Shown here piece by piece: positions 22,318 through 32,389 of a stretch of DNA of 64,000 nt. Below the pieces are notes generated by a model that had not been told where the DNA came from, made no database searches, and was given only the letters and a program-made list of their open reading frames with translations. The position numbers and the translations under genes were made by a program. The stretch is taken from positions 10,726,001-10,790,000 of the forward strand of contig OX344751.2 of assembly GCA_947034885.2 (NCBI GenBank), in the 5' to 3' direction. The first letter of the stretch is position 1, and every line of letters begins with the position of its first letter. The DNA comes from Thuidium tamariscinum. Taxonomy: Eukaryota > Streptophyta > Bryopsida > Hypnales > Thuidiaceae.

Positions 22318-22797
22318 GGCCGTCCGATCGGACGGCCATAGTGATCGGACGGCCCCGAGGACGTCGAGGCGGACAACTCCGACGAGGTGAGGCGGACGGC
22401 CGCGATCGGACGGCCACTGCGATCGGACGGCCCCAAGGACGGCCCCGAGGACGGCCCCGAGGACGACGAGGCGGACGGCCCCGGTCGGACGGCCAGCGCG
22501 ATCGGACGGCCCCGATGACGACGAGGCGGACGGCCACGACGAGGACAACGCGGACGGCCCCGGTCGGACGGCCAGTGCGATCGGACGGCCCTAACGAGGC
22601 AACACGGACGGCCCTGATCGGACGGCCAGCGCGATCGGATGGCCCCGGTCGGACGGCCAGTGTGATCGGACGGCCCTAACGAGGCGACGCGGACGGCCCC
22701 GATCGGACGGCCAGCGCGATCGGACGGCCCCGACGAGGTTGCGGACGGGTCGGTCCGTCCGCAAGGTATAAGATAGGCGGACGGCCCGTCCGCAACC
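22318..22797. promoter_or_regulatory. GC array 4: GATCGGACGGCC repeats upstream of kinase-like gene
   Basis: The purest of the five arrays: about two dozen GGACGGCC units, mostly as CGATCGGACGGCC or GAGGCGGACGGCC, in a nearly head-to-tail series. It ends at a TATAAG box and two more CGGACGG copies. The high CpG density makes it a likely target of DNA methylation. Confidence 0.7.
22767..22772 (+). promoter_or_regulatory. TATAAG box of the kinase-like gene
   Basis: TATAAG followed by ATAGGCGGACGG, 222 nt before the ATG at 22989. The leader between them is free of the array apart from two motif copies and contains a pyrimidine-rich tract, as in plant 5' leaders. Confidence 0.6.
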
Positions 22798-22988
22798 GCA
22801 TTCTTATCTTCCCCCTTGTGTTTCACAAGAGAGAGCGGAGAGCTTGGTGGTTAATCCTCCATTGGCTCCTTTCTAAGGGAAGTTAGGAGTGGGATTTAGG
22901 GCCAACTTGTTGCCCTTTTTTTGTATATCTTTTGTGCATTGTGCTTGAAATCAAGAGTTTTTAAACTCTTATCATTGATTTGATCACG

Positions 22989-24476
22989 ATGCCGAAAGGA
23001 AAGAAGGTAGCAAAGGCAAAACCGGTAGCGCTAGACATTGAGGACATGCCTTCGGATGATTGCAAGGCATATGTCATCCGTATCATAGTGCAGTTTTATG
23101 AGGAGGAGAGCACTGCATCCCTTGATACCAAGTACATCCGATACGAAGAGGAGTGCATTGAGAAGTTCAAATCGGATATGACGAAGAGGATGACGGATGC
23201 TCTCTTTGTTCCAGGATGGATTCATGAAACGGAGAAGAGAGGCTTCCAAAGGTTTCTGCAGAACAGGGTGCAAGATTCATTGTGGAATGCCAAAGTGGTA
23301 TTGACAAAGTACGGGAAGGAACATCGGGTGGATGATCCCACATTTGAAGAAGTCATTTTGAAGGCGGACTTGTTTGTACAACGATGTGCTCCGTTTACAA
23401 AGAATGCTAGGAAACGGAAGGGACAAGGATCATTGGGGTGGTGGAACACGGATGAAGGAGCTCTAGAATTGCAACGTGGGCGGCGGCATCTTGTGGCATT
23501 GCCCATTACCGCAAGGGTGATTCCACAAGACAGTACGGTCTTGAAGGGGGGCTATGCAACAATACAGAGGGTGCGAATTGAAGGATGTGCTGAGATACCT
23601 GCCTCTTGGGAGTTTGCAGCGAAGGTATCGCATCAACAACGCTTGAGGCCTCAACTCGCAAAGTTGGAACACCAGAACGAGTCAATGGCAGTGCGGATTC
23701 CACATGACGGAGTTATACGATTCGCAGCAGTCCATGGAACAAACAATGAAGGGTACATGTATTGGTGGAATGGTGGAACGTTGAGGCAAATGTTGAACAT
23801 GGATAGGGACTATCCAGATGACATTCACATTCGATTGGCTTATTCCAAGCCATCACCCGAAGAGGTGAATCGAGCATTCTTTCTAGCTCGATGGAGAAGG
23901 AAACGAACGGAGCTCGCATGGGCATTGGTGCACATTTTGCATGCGGTGCATCAAGCGGGGCATCTACACAACGATCTCTCGCCGGACAACATCATGTTTC
24001 ACTTTCCGGATGATGAGTCACGTGTATATATTGGGGTTTGCGATTGGGGCATGACTACCATACATAGTGATCCACCCAAATCCTTGTACACTTTCACATC
24101 TGAAAGTGAGAAGAAAGAAGCTTTGCAAAGAAGATGGTGGGTGGATCCGTCTATTGTGTATGTGCATAAGAAAGATGCAGATGTGGAAACGATTCCACAT
24201 TTATCACGTAAATCAGAAGAGTTTGCGGTTGGTAAACTAGCTCAACAGATCAACAAGCAATGCATGTCCAAGGAGTACGCGGCGCTCCATCGTGATAACA
24301 GAGGACATACGAAGTGGAGCCACCATGAGTTAGGACTTGTGTTTCATAATTATTTGGAACTTCTGTGTTCTACAGATGTAGAGAGGGCAGTAAGTTTGAC
24401 TAAAATCGTCCAACGATTTACTGGCCCAGGTTACAATTGGCCTATCCCAGATGAACATTTCTGCCATTCATATTAG
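22989..24476 (+). CDS. Protein-kinase-like cargo protein (495 aa, intact)
   Basis: The frame is intact from ATG 22989 (MPKGKKVAKAKP) to TAG. The N-terminal 150 residues are basic and of unknown family. A protein-kinase fold follows: glycine-rich loop LKGGYATIQ (about residue 187), lysine of AAK (about 212), catalytic loop H-N-D-L-S-P-D-N (His327, Asp329), and a metal-binding motif D-W-G (Asp352) in place of DFG. The catalytic Lys, Asp, Asn and Asp are present, so activity is possible. The HND and DWG variants and the poorly conserved activation segment place it outside the common plant receptor kinases. It has its own GC array and TATAAG box. Role in the element is unknown; phosphorylation of the transposase or of host factors is only a guess. 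The family name is not recognised. Confidence 0.8.
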   Translation: MPKGKKVAKAKPVALDIEDMPSDDCKAYVIRIIVQFYEEESTASLDTKYIRYEEECIEKFKSDMTKRMTDALFVPGWIHETEKRGFQRFLQNRVQDSLWNAKVVLTKYGKEHRVDDPTFEEVILKADLFVQRCAPFTKNARKRKGQGSLGWWNTDEGALELQRGRRHLVALPITARVIPQDSTVLKGGYATIQRVRIEGCAEIPASWEFAAKVSHQQRLRPQLAKLEHQNESMAVRIPHDGVIRFAAVHGTNNEGYMYWWNGGTLRQMLNMDRDYPDDIHIRLAYSKPSPEEVNRAFFLARWRRKRTELAWALVHILHAVHQAGHLHNDLSPDNIMFHFPDDESRVYIGVCDWGMTTIHSDPPKSLYTFTSESEKKEALQRRWWVDPSIVYVHKKDADVETIPHLSRKSEEFAVGKLAQQINKQCMSKEYAALHRDNRGHTKWSHHELGLVFHNYLELLCSTDVERAVSLTKIVQRFTGPGYNWPIPDEHFCHSY

Positions 24477-27400
24477 TATTTTAGTGTTTTACGTAGAAGT
24501 ACATAAGTATTGAATAGATGTACCGGCAAGGAAATATATCCCTATGTACTTCAAGTCCTCAACTATATCTTAAAAAGATGTGTGCATCACAAATTTTCCC
24601 AAATATATGTGCAATTCACTTCTATCTCACATTTGTTTTTGCATGTTTTGGTCTTTTGGAACCTGTCATGATGAGTTGACCCTTGAAGCCTTGAAGTATT
24701 GGTTCTTTAGATTTTGATCTACTTGGAAAGTTTTGAATAATTCCATTTTGATTTGTAAGATGAACATTAGGCCCTATGGGACTTACTAATTTTTCTAGAA
24801 TTTTGTGTACATCTCCCAATTGGTGCACTAGAAGATCTTAGGGTTACATGTGTCACTTCTAGTTTAAAATTTTAAAGTATGACCCATGGTTACATCCATA
24901 TCGATAACTCTATTGCTATGTCAATTAGATTTTTAAAATGAAATTGTACATTAATTGGGAAATCCTTCTTACCCCTAAAGGACCAAGGCCTTCTTTTTGT
25001 CAATAAACTCTCGAAATTGCCAATTCTGTTGCATTCATCGAAGAAAAAAAAAAAAAAAAAAATTTAAGGATCTAACCGTAGGATCTTGTACTTAACTTGA
25101 TTGAGATTAAGTGGTAAAAATTTCATGAAGTTTGACCGTACAGATTGGAAGATATGAGCATTCACAGTGGGAAATACAAGTTTTTTGAACTGCGGTTTGC
25201 AATTTCAGATGACTTTGACTGGAATTTGTATTAAAAAATCGCATTGAAGACTTTGAATCTATAATTTTTTGTGTCAAGAAATTGAGTTGAGAGTCTAGGA
25301 AAAAAATTTCACACAAAAACACTTGATTTTCATTCTTTTGCAATTGTTAAGTAGATGTAGGTCCAAGATTGAAAGAAAAAACGAATGGTTAATAACTCTA
25401 AGATGGGATCTAAATACAATAATCCCAATGGTGAGATTGTTTTAGAAAGTAAACCTTACCCTGTCCAACAATTTGTTTTGAAAAATAGTGAAAACTGCAT
25501 TTTTAAATGAATCATGTATTCCTATAAGTTATTTTTTCAAGAAATTGTTTAGATTGACCGAAAAACAAGATTGTCCATAACTTTCTCATTGTAAGTCCAA
25601 AAAGAGTGAATCAAAGCTTCACATGTAAGCAATATTATATTATTTTAGAAAAATTAAATAAAAAAATTAAATTCTGACTTTTTGCAAAAAATAAAATTCT
25701 GCCCGGCGAATGAAAATTTGGGCTTTTTGTGGTATAACGTTTTCTCCCGGTCACCAATTGAAATAAAATTTACATTCCCATGAAGCTAATCAGTTTTACT
25801 ATCTTATGAGAAATTTTCAAAAAGATTCATTAGAAATTGAGGTCAAACAATTATTTAAATAATTTTAATCTTCATAATAATAACATAATAGTTTTTAAAA
25901 TAAATAAATAAACCTCATATAGTTAAATTTTAAAAAAAATTATTGTGTTTAACAATTTGAATAAATTTAATTGTTTACTTGCTAAAAGTTACCATTACAA
26001 ATAGTTCATATTTTTCTACTTCATTGTTGGGAACTTGGGAGTTGGAATGTAAAAGGAATTTCCTATAGACCAAAGAACGCAACATTTGGATACTATATTA
26101 TATTTTTATGTTTCAAAATAGTTTTATTAAAATATGCTAGTCTACTTTTCAAGCTACTATTTCATATCTTATTGACTTTTCAAAGAATTTGAGCTCCTTC
26201 AAACAATTTTCAAAAAATTGTAGGAACTAGGAAGAGTGAAGTTGAATTTGGCATTTGATTGAAGTCATTTTATATTTTCGCATAAATCAATTCTGTAAAT
26301 TAGTAGCACATCGAATCCTCCATCTTCCTTTCAAACATCTAAAACCTCTTTCTATAGCCATTCTAGTGCTGGTCTGCTAGATAGTATGAAATTTCAATGA
26401 ATTTTTTTCCTTAATAGTCCATCTTATACATCTTTGAATGGTCTAATTAAATTTGCACCACCTCCCACTAATTTGGAAGGTAAAAAATTTGTAGAAAAAC
26501 AATGTTTTTATTTTGGAAGTAAAATAAATTGGAAGAAAATAGAGAAACACAAACAAAAATTTTGTTGTTTATTTTTCTATAAAGATTAGAGGTAGAGAAA
26601 AGATAAGCACACGTATTTTTAAGTTTTTAAAATTTTTTTTAATTGATTTCATTGAGCATTGAGAGAATCTAAGAGAACATGAATTAGAAATTGCGCCCTA
26701 GAATCCAGCCCAAGGGGTTTATATTAACTAGGGCCGGATGGGAAAATTAGGGCCGGATAGAAGGCCGGATTGAAGGCAAATCCGGCCGACTTTCCATTCG
26801 GCCCCAGGCCCAATATAAACCGGCCCTTAATACCTTGTGCTGTTAGAGGTTGAATATTTTGCATTTCTTTATAAGTCAATAAAAAACAGAATTTACACCA
26901 ATCAAGAAGAATTTCGAACCGTGACAAACTGACAATCGAAATAGTATTTTGGTGAGGTATTGAAAGTTTATATTCAACATTTATTTAAAAATAATCGGAA
27001 TTTTTTCTTTACTTCGATTGGATGTGTACTGGTTTTTTTTTGTGCTTTACATTATCTTCTAATTCTTCTTTGATACTAACTTCAAAACAATCGTAATGTT
27101 AATATTTTATAACACATTTGGGTTTTGTCCTAACCCATTGGGGTTATAGGGGTTCAAAATGTATCGGCCTTTTGAACTTGTTCATTATTTGTTAAAAGAA
27201 AACAATGTGAAGATCTACTAAAGTACTAATTCTACAGTCTCAGGAGTCCTATATATTCAAGGACTTTGGAAGGTTTGGGATATTGAAGTGTTCAAGAAGT
27301 ACACTTCAACTAAATTAGTGGCAACAAATTCTGGGCCTTCTTCGGTATGGGAAAATTGATCGGGTTTTTGGTAATATAATTTTATTTCAATTGTAATTTG

Positions 27401-28657
27401 AGAGAAAATTTATTCCCCCTAAGGCCCAATGTAGGCAATAGAAAGAAAAACAAGCATGATTTTGAAAATTACATTTTTTTTTAATAGCAGTTTTTTCTAC
27501 GTAGAGAAACTTAATTTATTTTCATTGCCTAGGACGTTGTGACGACTATGAATCTTCTTGTTTTTCAAGCAATAACAGTAGACTTTTTAGAAGAAGAAGC
27601 ATTACATCCATTGTAATAGTTGAATAGAGAATTGCATAATTTTTTTTTTTTTTTTTTGAAAACAGTTTCACCATTGGAATTAATGCGTTTCAATTTGATG
27701 CAGGACCTGTCACCAATTTAGTTTTTGTGTCCATTTGAAGCTTTGATTCATCCTATTTGGACTAATAATGAGAAAGTTATGGACAGTCTTGTTTTTTGGA
27801 CAATGTACGCATCTTCAACCCTAAACAGCTTGTAGAATTTATTTTTGAGTGCAATTTTAAATTTGTACCATTTTTTTTTCTTAAAGCTTAAGTTTGTTTT
27901 CAAGAACAATCCCACCGTTCGGATTATGGTTTTTTTATTCAATATAAGGGCTATTAAGAATTCAGTTTTTTCTTCAACTTTGGACCTACTTCTACTTAAC
28001 AATTTTTTTTAATGTGGAAATCAAGTGTTGGCATTGTAAAATTTTTTTTACGAACTCTCAACTCAAATGCTGAAGATAAAAAATTTTGACCTCATGGTGT
28101 GTACTGCAAAAAAAATCCAGAAATGGCCATCAAAGTCACCTGAAATTGCAAGGCGTAGTTGAAAAAAACTTTGTTTTCCAACTTTGAATGCTCATATCTT
28201 CCAATCCGTACGGTCAAACTTCATGAAATTCTTACCACATGTTGTTAGAGAAGTGAAGTACAAGATCCTACGGTTAGATTCTAAGAAAAAAAGTGTTCTT
28301 AGGTTTCTTGAGTGATTGCAGCAGAAATGGCAGTTTTCAGTGGTTTGATAGTCAGAAAATGCCTTGGTAACTTAGGGTTAATTTGTTTTTGGGGCAAACA
28401 TAATGAACACACAAACTCACAGCTTTGGAAATAAGGAGGAAGCATAGAAGCTTCACAAAGAAAATGGGACATAATTGGATCGGAATTTACAAATAGGCAT
28501 ACTGAAAATTTATATTCAAAAAATGGCGAACATCCTCATATCGTCCTTATGCCAATCTATATCCTATGGCAAGAATATACAAAAATCGATTGCTAATTAC
28601 TATATTTCTATTTTAAAGCAACCATTGTTTCGCTACAATCTTCCAAACCCTAAACCC
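24477..28657. other. Non-coding interior of the hAT element with nested repeats
   Basis: No gene. Visible parts: a possible nested element with CCCCTAAAGG near 24981 and TATAGGGG near 27161 (ends related to the elements at 49333 and 60182); an inverted pair of the dispersed non-coding repeat (25.08-25.8 kb minus, 27.65-28.3 kb plus); and a GC-rich palindrome at 26717-26826. At about 27.05-27.16 kb, reverse-complement copies of the 49.33-49.7 kb repeat can be recognised. Confidence 0.5.
26717..26830. repeat. GGCCGGAT palindromic cluster
   Basis: The perfect hairpin GGCCGGATT-gaaggca-AATCCGGCC (26763-26787) sits inside a larger imperfect palindrome with GGTTTATATT (26717-26726) opposite AATATAAACC (26812-26821). 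It stands out as a GC-rich island in AT-rich DNA and is probably a small foldback element. Confidence 0.6.
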
Positions 28658-29737
28658 TCACTCAAATTCCGAATCGGTGTCATCTTTGCGAGTTGGGCCA
28701 ATTGAACTAGATCCAAAAGTCCCGAGAAATGGTCCACCACCCCATATGTCTCCAGATCCGCTTGATGCACCTCCATGCCCATAATTTCCATAGTAAGGTC
28801 CTCCAAAAGTTGGAGGAGGAATTGAATCATCACGCTGAGATCCCCTGTGCCGTGTATCATTATAAGAACTACTTCCAGAGAATCCAGGATAGTACTGAGA
28901 ACTACCTTGGTTGGAACCATAATCACGTGTGGTTCCTTGGCTACCTTGGTAGTTGCCATAGCCACCTCGAGGGTCATTACTGTAGTGTGGATCACTTTGG
29001 CGATTTTGGGTCCCATAAACACTATGGTCATGTTGATACGATCCATGATGCCCATGTGGTCGACCACGATCCTCAAGACTTCGTTGCATTGCATCTCGCA
29101 TTTCTTGCTCGTATTGGATGTCTTCGCGTTCTTGTCTACGCCGAGGTATCTCTCCAAATGACACAGGCACTGAAGCATCCTTCTCCTCCTCCTCCTCCTC
29201 CTCCGACCAATCATCCTCAGCATCCGGCAATACAACTGGTGCATATCCAAGTTGGCCTCGGTTAGACCACTCTGGCATACAATCACTTATACCAGTCCAA
29301 CTCGTATAAATAACAGCATCAGTACGATGCAGTTCGTGGACATTTTTGCCGTAAATTGTGCGCCAATCCACATCTTTGTGGAGCACAATCTCTGCCCAAA
29401 CCATGGCCATGTTGGAGTAGTTCATCACATTCGGTTTGGAGTCACGTATTTCAGCTGACCGTGTGACTTCCTCATACCGGTGGACAAAGTGCTTGCTTAG
29501 GCACGTCGAAATTTGTCCCTCCCAACGACGAACTTGCTTTTCAGCACGTTCTCTTGACCACATTTTTGAGAGGTGCGTCATTTTGACGTACTTCTTGCAT
29601 GTTGTGCAGTCCCAAGATTTCTTCGGCTCCTCCTCCCATCCAGGTTCTGCTACACACAAAGGGTTTGCCCAATCCTCCCAATTCATGTCTTGGGATTTGC
29701 CCTTGGAACTAGATTTTGGTTTATCGTTGCGAGGCAT
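28658..29737 (-). CDS. CKKYVKM-domain protein with Gly/Tyr/Ser-rich tail (359 aa)
   Basis: An intact frame from ATG 29737 (MPRNDKPKSSSKGK). Residues about 40-140 (TCKKYVKMTHLSKMWSRERAEK...KHFVHRYEEVTRS...MNYSNMAMVWAEIVLHKDVDWRT) match the N-terminal domain of the RING-H2 gene at 15182-18499. A Glu run (coded by a GAG-repeat tract near 29185-29206) leads to a tail rich in Gly, Tyr, Ser, Asn and Gln, of the kind found in disordered, condensate-forming proteins. I do not recognise the family. Shared domain, shared array and shared TATAAG box suggest it was duplicated within the element or its lineage. It may bind the same partner as the RING protein (inference). Confidence 0.75.
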   Translation of the reverse strand: MPRNDKPKSSSKGKSQDMNWEDWANPLCVAEPGWEEEPKKSWDCTTCKKYVKMTHLSKMWSRERAEKQVRRWEGQISTCLSKHFVHRYEEVTRSAEIRDSKPNVMNYSNMAMVWAEIVLHKDVDWRTIYGKNVHELHRTDAVIYTSWTGISDCMPEWSNRGQLGYAPVVLPDAEDDWSEEEEEEEKDASVPVSFGEIPRRRQEREDIQYEQEMRDAMQRSLEDRGRPHGHHGSYQHDHSVYGTQNRQSDPHYSNDPRGGYGNYQGSQGTTRDYGSNQGSSQYYPGFSGSSSYNDTRHRGSQRDDSIPPPTFGGPYYGNYGHGGASSGSGDIWGGGPFLGTFGSSSIGPTRKDDTDSEFE

Positions 29738-29909
29738 GGTAATAAAATTACCCCAAAGTCCAGAATTAGGGTGATGGGAATTTCAGGGCCGCCCAAAAGC
29801 AAATAATAATTAAAACTCAATACTATGAAAGTATTCAAGTTTTAATCACAACCATCTCACCAAAATGAAAGGGGCTCACAGAGCTCGAGGCACTGGATTA
29901 CCCACTTCG

Positions 29910-30346
29910 GAAGGCGGACGATTGTGCCTGAATGAGCCGTCCGCGATGCTACTTATACTCGTGGACGGCGGGCAACGTCTCCATCGAGATCGGACGGCCT
30001 TCAGAGCGGACGGGAGATCGTGCGGCCAGAAGTTGTCGTCGTCGGTGCGGACGGCCTACGGACACGCGGACGGCCTGCGGACGGCATTCCGGACGGGCGG
30101 ACAGGGTGCGGACGGCCTGCGGATGCTCTCCACACCATCCGCCCGTCCGCACGACATCCGCAGTCCGTCCGCACTCTGTCCGCCCGTCCGCAAGCCGGCG
30201 GCGTGCCCGTCCGCACTGTGTCCATCCAAAATGCCGTCCGCAGAAGTGTCCGGTCGTCCGTCCGCTGGACGTACGTAAAAAAAAATTTCAAATGTCAATG
30301 GACGTCCGAGGGTTAGCGCCTACGTCCCGTGGACGTCCGGACGTCC
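29910..30346. promoter_or_regulatory. GC array 5: right subterminal CGGACGG/CCGTCCG repeats
   Basis: CGGACGG units from about 29970 to 30120 turn into the inverse CCGTCCGC from about 30137 to 30262, and then into GGACGTCC words at the outer edge. It serves both as the right subterminal region of the element and as the upstream region of the gene at 28658-29737. It resembles array 1 at the other end. Confidence 0.7.
29952..29957 (-). promoter_or_regulatory. TATAAG box of the low-complexity CKKYVKM gene
   Basis: TATAAG followed on the coding strand by TAGCATCGCGGACGG, 215 nt before the ATG at 29737. Its layout relative to a CGGACGG array matches the other three boxes. Confidence 0.6.
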
Positions 30347-30357
30347 CGTCATCCCTG
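30347..30357 (-). repeat. Right terminal inverted repeat of the hAT element
   Basis: Reads CAGGGATGACG on the minus strand, differing from the left end by one base. Homology to the TNL exon resumes at 30361 after TAA. Confidence 0.85.
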
Positions 30358-30360
30358 TAA

Positions 30361-30987
30361 TTCCAACCACCTCCAAATGCATGGCATGCAAAGAGTCTTC
30401 GAGAATCTTGTTGGCTCAATAGTTGAACATTATGAGTGTGAATCTCATGATTGATATGAAATGAAGCTGACTTTTCAAATACACGGCGATTTCGAGAAGT
30501 AACAATGCACATGCTACCTTCCTTGAGCATTTTGCGTGACATCAAATAATCCATTTCGTCATTGTCACGAACATCATCCAATACCACAAGAATGGATTTC
30601 TTGGATAACCTTTCTTGGATAACCTTACCTCTAAACTTGTCACTAATACTTTGAAGTGACTCATTTTCACACAAAGCTTTCAAGATATGATTTTGGACAC
30701 TCATCACACTACCTTGATTCACCTTCTCTGCCACATCTTCCACATAACACCTCACATCAAATCTCCTCCCCAATTGGTTGTACAACTCCCGTGCCAAAGT
30801 GGACTTCCCAATTCCACCCATTCCCCACAATCCCAATACCAACACGTCTTCCTTATCAATTGTTTTAATGAGGTTCTCAACAACTTGCTTTACCCCCACA
30901 ATGTGATCACCCACATCCAAGGCAAGGGGCTTATTTGCCAATTCAAAGATCTTGCCAACCACCTCCATAACCAAGTCTGCTTCCAAC
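30361..30987 (-). pseudogene. NB-ARC exon 3, 5' part, of left TNL
   Basis: The acceptor TTTGTAG precedes the exon. It reads LEADLVMEVVGKIFELANKPLALDVGDHIVG, the P-loop GMGGIGKSTLA, kinase-2 SILVVLDDV, RNBS-B GSMCIVTSRNRR, ending HAFGGGW at the transposon. These motifs bind and switch nucleotides in NLR receptors. The frame is open up to the insertion. Confidence 0.93.
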
Positions 30988-31090
30988 CTACAAACAAAAT
31001 CAACAAAATTTTATTACCACCAAATACAATGGGAAATTAAAAGTAGACCACAAAAACTTCATAAAATATAGTCAATATCCACATATTTAC

Positions 31091-31544
31091 CTTTGGTCTC
31101 CCACTTTGTACTCCCAACCATTGATCTTTGAAGCTCTTTTCAAATTTGCTCTCCATTCTTCAATCAAGGTCACATCATGTCTCTCTCTCAACTTTATAAA
31201 CCCACTAGCTAATTGACCCTTTTCTGGAAAACTCACTTCCCAAGGTTCAACTTTGTAGAAGATGGGGAACACCTTCATTGAAGGAGACTCCAATATTGCA
31301 TGCAGTTCTTTCAAACACCACTCTGATTGAGCAAAATTTTCTGAAAAGATGACTAGGGCTAGGGGTGTTGTCTTGATAGCATGATCAATGCATTCCCATG
31401 AATGTTGGCCTTTACCAATGGATTTGCAATCCAAAAAGGGACGCAATCCAACTCTTTTCAAAGTTTCATATAAATAGCCGACAAAACCTGTCTTGGTATC
31501 AAGGCCTCTGTGACTAATGAAAATATCCTAATCTCCAAATTCAT
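31091..31544 (-). pseudogene. TIR exon 2 of left TNL, with nonsense codon
   Basis: A TIR domain: IFISHRGLDTKTGFVGYLYE, catalytic-glutamate region SEWCLKELHAIL, ending VGDQR at the donor AAG|GTAAAT. The codon for the conserved Tyr of DYDVF in the mirror gene is TAG here (31528-31530), which would stop translation after 24 residues. The length, 454 nt, is identical to the mirror exon. Confidence 0.93.
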
Positions 31545-31722
31545 CTGGATACAACCAATGATCAATCTTATTGACAAATCAACATGTCTAGATCTCATCA
31601 AATAAAGAACGTTTGCAATAGTGTCAAAAGGTGAGCATTATAAAATTGTAACCAATGGCACTTGAAAATTCAATTAAAAAAAGAATAGGTTCATAGTGAG
31701 ATGAAGGATAAATTAACTGTAC

Positions 31723-31780
31723 CTTCCATTGTACACAATCCCTTGGCAGGCCTTGCATCATCTTTTGGAGCATTTGTCAT
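31723..31780 (-). pseudogene. Exon 1 of left TNL
   Basis: A 58-nt exon MTNAPKDDARPAKGLCTME with donor GAAG|GTACAG. It has the same length and phase as exon 1 of the mirror gene. Confidence 0.8.
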
Positions 31781-32389
31781 ACTTGGTGCTATAGAATTAG
31801 AATACACACCAATCATTACAAAAAGTGAAAAAAATATCTCTAGTTTTAACAAAATGCACTAGTCTATAATTCACTAAACATACACAAATTACTATTCTTC
31901 TAAACTTTAAGGGCCATATTCTAAACTAATTCATTTCAACTTAATATATGAATAAAGTGATAAAATGTACATAGCATGAATACTCACAAATAATGTCAAT
32001 TCGCTTCTTCTTGACAAGTGGTAGCCTTCATAATGTAGGTGTCAAGTTCTACAATTGTTGTAAATTGCAACAAAGATTTGCAAACCTTTGTCCAATCAAT
32101 GCATTTGCAAATCATTTGAAGTGCTGTTCCCAAGACTTGATAGTGTCCTTTCTCACACCACCTCTAAAAAAAGTCTTGAAAAACATATGAATATATCTCC
32201 TTCAGATTAAATGGCAAAAAGTTCTACCTCCTTCAACTCATGAATTCGAAGCTCATCACAAACTCTCTACATGATTCACAACAAAAATGATCTCGTAAGC
32301 ATCAAGTAATAATCAAGATCATAAAACACAAGTGTTGATAGCAAATTCTTGTTCCACACATCAGTCCTTGATATTATCTACAAGTCTCC

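Larger units (their letters stand above)
7799..30357. mobile_element. Giant (22.56 kb) multi-gene hAT-type transposon
   Basis: The termini are CAGGGTTGACG (7799-7809) and, inverted, CAGGGATGACG (30347-30357). They are identical at 10 of 11 positions and close to the Ac-type hAT terminus (CAGGGATGAAA). The host exon sequence TTCCAAC is repeated at both junctions, and the interrupted NB-ARC exon joins perfectly across the element. Inside are a hAT-family transposase gene, an SRA-domain gene, a coiled-coil/RING-H2 gene, a protein-kinase-like gene, a low-complexity gene related to the RING gene's N-terminus, and five GC-rich CGGACGG arrays. Most hAT elements are a few kb and carry only a transposase, so the size and cargo are unusual. 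It is probably not autonomous now, because its transposase frame has a stop. Non-coding stretches within it also contain nested repeats, so part of the length may come from later insertions. Confidence 0.88.
4290..31780 (-). pseudogene. Left TIR-NB-ARC-LRR (TNL) gene, split by a giant transposon
   Basis: This is an intracellular immune receptor gene of the TNL class. Its exons match the mirror copy at 45.4-48.5 kb: exon 1 31723-31780 (58 nt, start MTNAPKDD), exon 2 TIR 31091-31544 (454 nt), exon 3 NB-ARC 30361-30987 continued at 7302-7798, exon 4 LRR from 7030 downward. It carries three independent lesions: a TAG at 31528-31530 where the mirror copy has Tyr25 of the TIR exon, the 22.6-kb insertion at 7799-30357 inside exon 3, and a decayed LRR end with many stops below 6167. 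Exon 3, counted without one 7-nt duplicate, is 627+497-7 = 1117 nt, the same as in the mirror copy. The class is certain; the gene cannot make a full receptor. Confidence 0.93.

Noticed and set aside
28729..29265. A 178-codon plus-strand frame and a 217-codon minus-strand alternative frame
   Set aside because: Both overlap the low-complexity CKKYVKM gene and arise from its repetitive codon use.
7791..30369. A Mutator-like element with a 9-bp target duplication (TTCCAACCA at both junctions)
   Set aside because: The 9-bp match exists, but the ends then begin with unlike sequence (GGGTTG against TTACAGGG). Reading the ends as CAGGG(T/A)TGACG gives matching inverted repeats, and the element encodes a hAT transposase.
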